This document shows positions 63,248 through 64,000 of a DNA stretch of 64,000 nucleotides, one piece after another. This DNA is from Bryobacterales bacterium (lineage in GTDB: Bacteria; Acidobacteriota; Terriglobia; Bryobacterales; Bryobacteraceae), in assembly GCA_947446025.1 (NCBI GenBank), contig CANFEY010000013.1, positions 1 through 64,000 on the forward strand, in the 5' to 3' direction. A model generated the notes under the pieces. It saw only the letters and a list, made by a program, of their open reading frames with translations, was not told where the DNA came from and ran no database searches. The translations under genes were made by a program, and so were the position numbers. The stretch's first letter is position 1; each line of letters opens with the position of its first letter.

Positions 63248-63804
63248 TCCGGACTCCTGGCCGGCAATCGTCCGAATCCGAAACCTGAAGTGATGAAGGT
63301 CCAAATGGTGACGGGAAGGGACCGCATATCCGCTTCGAGGGACTGTCCACCCTGACCCACCACCAATACTCCGCGCCGCATGGCGTGCAGGTTGAAGGAC
63401 GTGGAGACTAGCGTGAGGATCAGAGACGCCAGGATGCTGGTGCGCAGGTTCGGGGTGCCGCGCGCCCAATGCAGGCAGAATTCGATGGCGTGGGAGACGC
63501 CGGGGACTCCGATCAATACTACTAAAGTTGCTGCCCAACGGGGCTCGGATTTGCGGAAGGCCTGCGTCAGCGCGCCGTAGAATCCGGCGCTGAAGCAGCG
63601 GTAGATGAATTCGGCGAACATCGCGCCCTGTGCCGCTTCCATGCCGGAGGAAAGATTGGCGAAGAAGAAGACCGCTCCCCGGCACAGGGAACTGAAGATG
63701 GCGGACTTCCAATTCCATTGGCGGATCAGCATGGGCACCGGGTCGCGAAGGAGGTTGAGCAGGGTCTGGCCGGGTCCCAAACATTTTTCAGAGAAATGTT
63801 CCAC
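63238..63804 (-). CDS. Membrane protein of unknown function
   Basis: A 188-aa protein with three to four hydrophobic segments (AVFFFANLSSGMEAAQ, AATLVVLIGVPGVSHAI, ILASLILTLVSTSF, TIWTFITSGFGFG). No known domain. GTG start at 63804; it overlaps the GT4 gene, with which it is probably co-transcribed, hinting at a role in the same glycan pathway. Its start lies 55 nt from palindrome copy 3. Confidence 0.7.
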   Translation of the reverse strand: MEHFSEKCLGPGQTLLNLLRDPVPMLIRQWNWKSAIFSSLCRGAVFFFANLSSGMEAAQGAMFAEFIYRCFSAGFYGALTQAFRKSEPRWAATLVVLIGVPGVSHAIEFCLHWARGTPNLRTSILASLILTLVSTSFNLHAMRRGVLVVGQGGQSLEADMRSLPVTIWTFITSGFGFGRLPARSPEWS

Positions 63805-63859
63805 GGCGCCAGGGTAACGGTGCTGCGCTGCAATGCGGTGAAATGCAGGTTACGGATTG

Positions 63860-63931
63860 GGGACAGTATACTCAACTCCCGAATTCCGCCGCCGATCCGG
63901 GAAATAATTCGGGAGTTGAGTATACTGTCCC
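63860..63931. repeat. Dispersed palindrome, copy 3
   Basis: Perfect 26-bp arms with the same sequence as the other copies around a 20-base loop. It separates the stop of the partial truA (63936) from the membrane protein start (63804), where it lies upstream by 55 nt. Confidence 0.92.
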
Positions 63932-63935
63932 TCTT

Positions 63936-64000
63936 TTAGTACTCGACGTTGACCAGGACTAGGCCGCGGGCGGGAGCCGTGGGGCCGGGAGGGCGGGTTT
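63936..64000 (-). CDS. truA: C-terminus of probable tRNA pseudouridine synthase TruA (partial)
   Basis: Only the last 20 codons are in the window: the minus strand ends APARGLVLVNVEY then TAA (63938-63936). A closing AP-ARGL-LV-V-Y is typical of TruA. Too short for certainty. Confidence 0.45.
   Translation of the reverse strand, partial: TRPPGPTAPARGLVLVNVEY

Noticed and set aside
63860-63940. Palindrome copy 3 as a terminator of the truA strand
   Set aside because: On the minus strand the stem is not followed by a T-run; the T-run is on the other side.
1-64000. CRISPR array or prophage
   Set aside because: No regularly spaced direct repeats, cas genes, integrase or phage structural genes were seen.

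Overview
The window looks like a chromosomal segment of a Solibacter/Bryobacter-type acidobacterium (class Solibacteres/Terriglobia, order Bryobacterales). This rests on families that are near-diagnostic for that lineage, recognised from memory: a TIGR03435-type secreted protein (23405-24112), two TIGR03436-type VWFA proteins (17670-19716), a protein with a TIGR03437-type C-terminal domain (49036-51066), a 1257-residue Oar-like TonB receptor, WD40-fused Ser/Thr kinases, a CE15 glucuronoyl esterase, and a tmRNA whose tag ends in QFAYAA. The DNA is GC-rich, gene-dense and mostly built of short operons with ATGA, GTGA or TAATG overlaps. No prophage, CRISPR array or intact insertion sequence was seen.

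Layout. 0.2-2.8 kb: NtrC-type two-component system. 2.8-8.6 kb: S46 dipeptidyl peptidase, TPR protein and a lineage-restricted zinc-motif protein. 8.7-12.8 kb: HAD phosphatase, a barrel-less amidohydrolase relic, trigger factor and metK. 12.8-14.3 kb: a graveyard with a kinase stub and a doubly frameshifted DUF4143 ATPase. 14.4-16.6 kb: pyrimidine salvage (upp divergent from udp-cdd). 16.9-17.7 kb: ssrA (tmRNA) and clpS back to back. 17.7-22.7 kb: one coupled operon ymdB-like, moeA, moaC, mogA and two VWFA proteins. 23.0-28.7 kb: secreted Solibacter-type proteins facing a four-gene operon (HipA-like kinase, homocysteine methyltransferase, Sua5, thioredoxin-like ferredoxin), then a histone-H1-like protein. 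28.8-36.8 kb: cell-wall enzymes (MltD, AmiC, SLT), a decayed Phd/PIN toxin-antitoxin pair, PH-domain proteins, mobA and an MlaF-like ATPase. 37-40.8 kb: TonB receptor with promoter, leader hairpin and terminator.

40.8-49 kb holds an operon rpe, bamD, response regulator, yajQ, alpha/beta hydrolase, then a GT-C transferase, a metallo-beta-lactamase-fold protein, a histidine phosphatase, an ICMT-like methyltransferase and rsmB. 49-58.8 kb holds a TIGR03437 protein, endonuclease IV, and two tandem Ser/Thr kinase-WD40 paralogues, each followed by antitoxin genes; one kinase is frameshifted. 58.9-62 kb is a two-gene unit of a PQQ alcohol dehydrogenase and a glucuronoyl esterase, plausibly acting on plant-cell-wall esters and the alcohols they release. 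The window ends in a GT4 glycosyltransferase, a membrane protein and the 3' end of a probable truA.

The strongest unexplained structure is a dispersed family of about 70-bp palindromes (three copies: 44268-44337, 45997-46062, 63860-63931) with 26-28-bp arms and variable loops. Every copy sits directly upstream of gene starts, and each arm carries a TATACT hexamer. A second palindrome family has one intergenic copy (4906-4925) and one copy inside a kinase reading frame (58375-58399).
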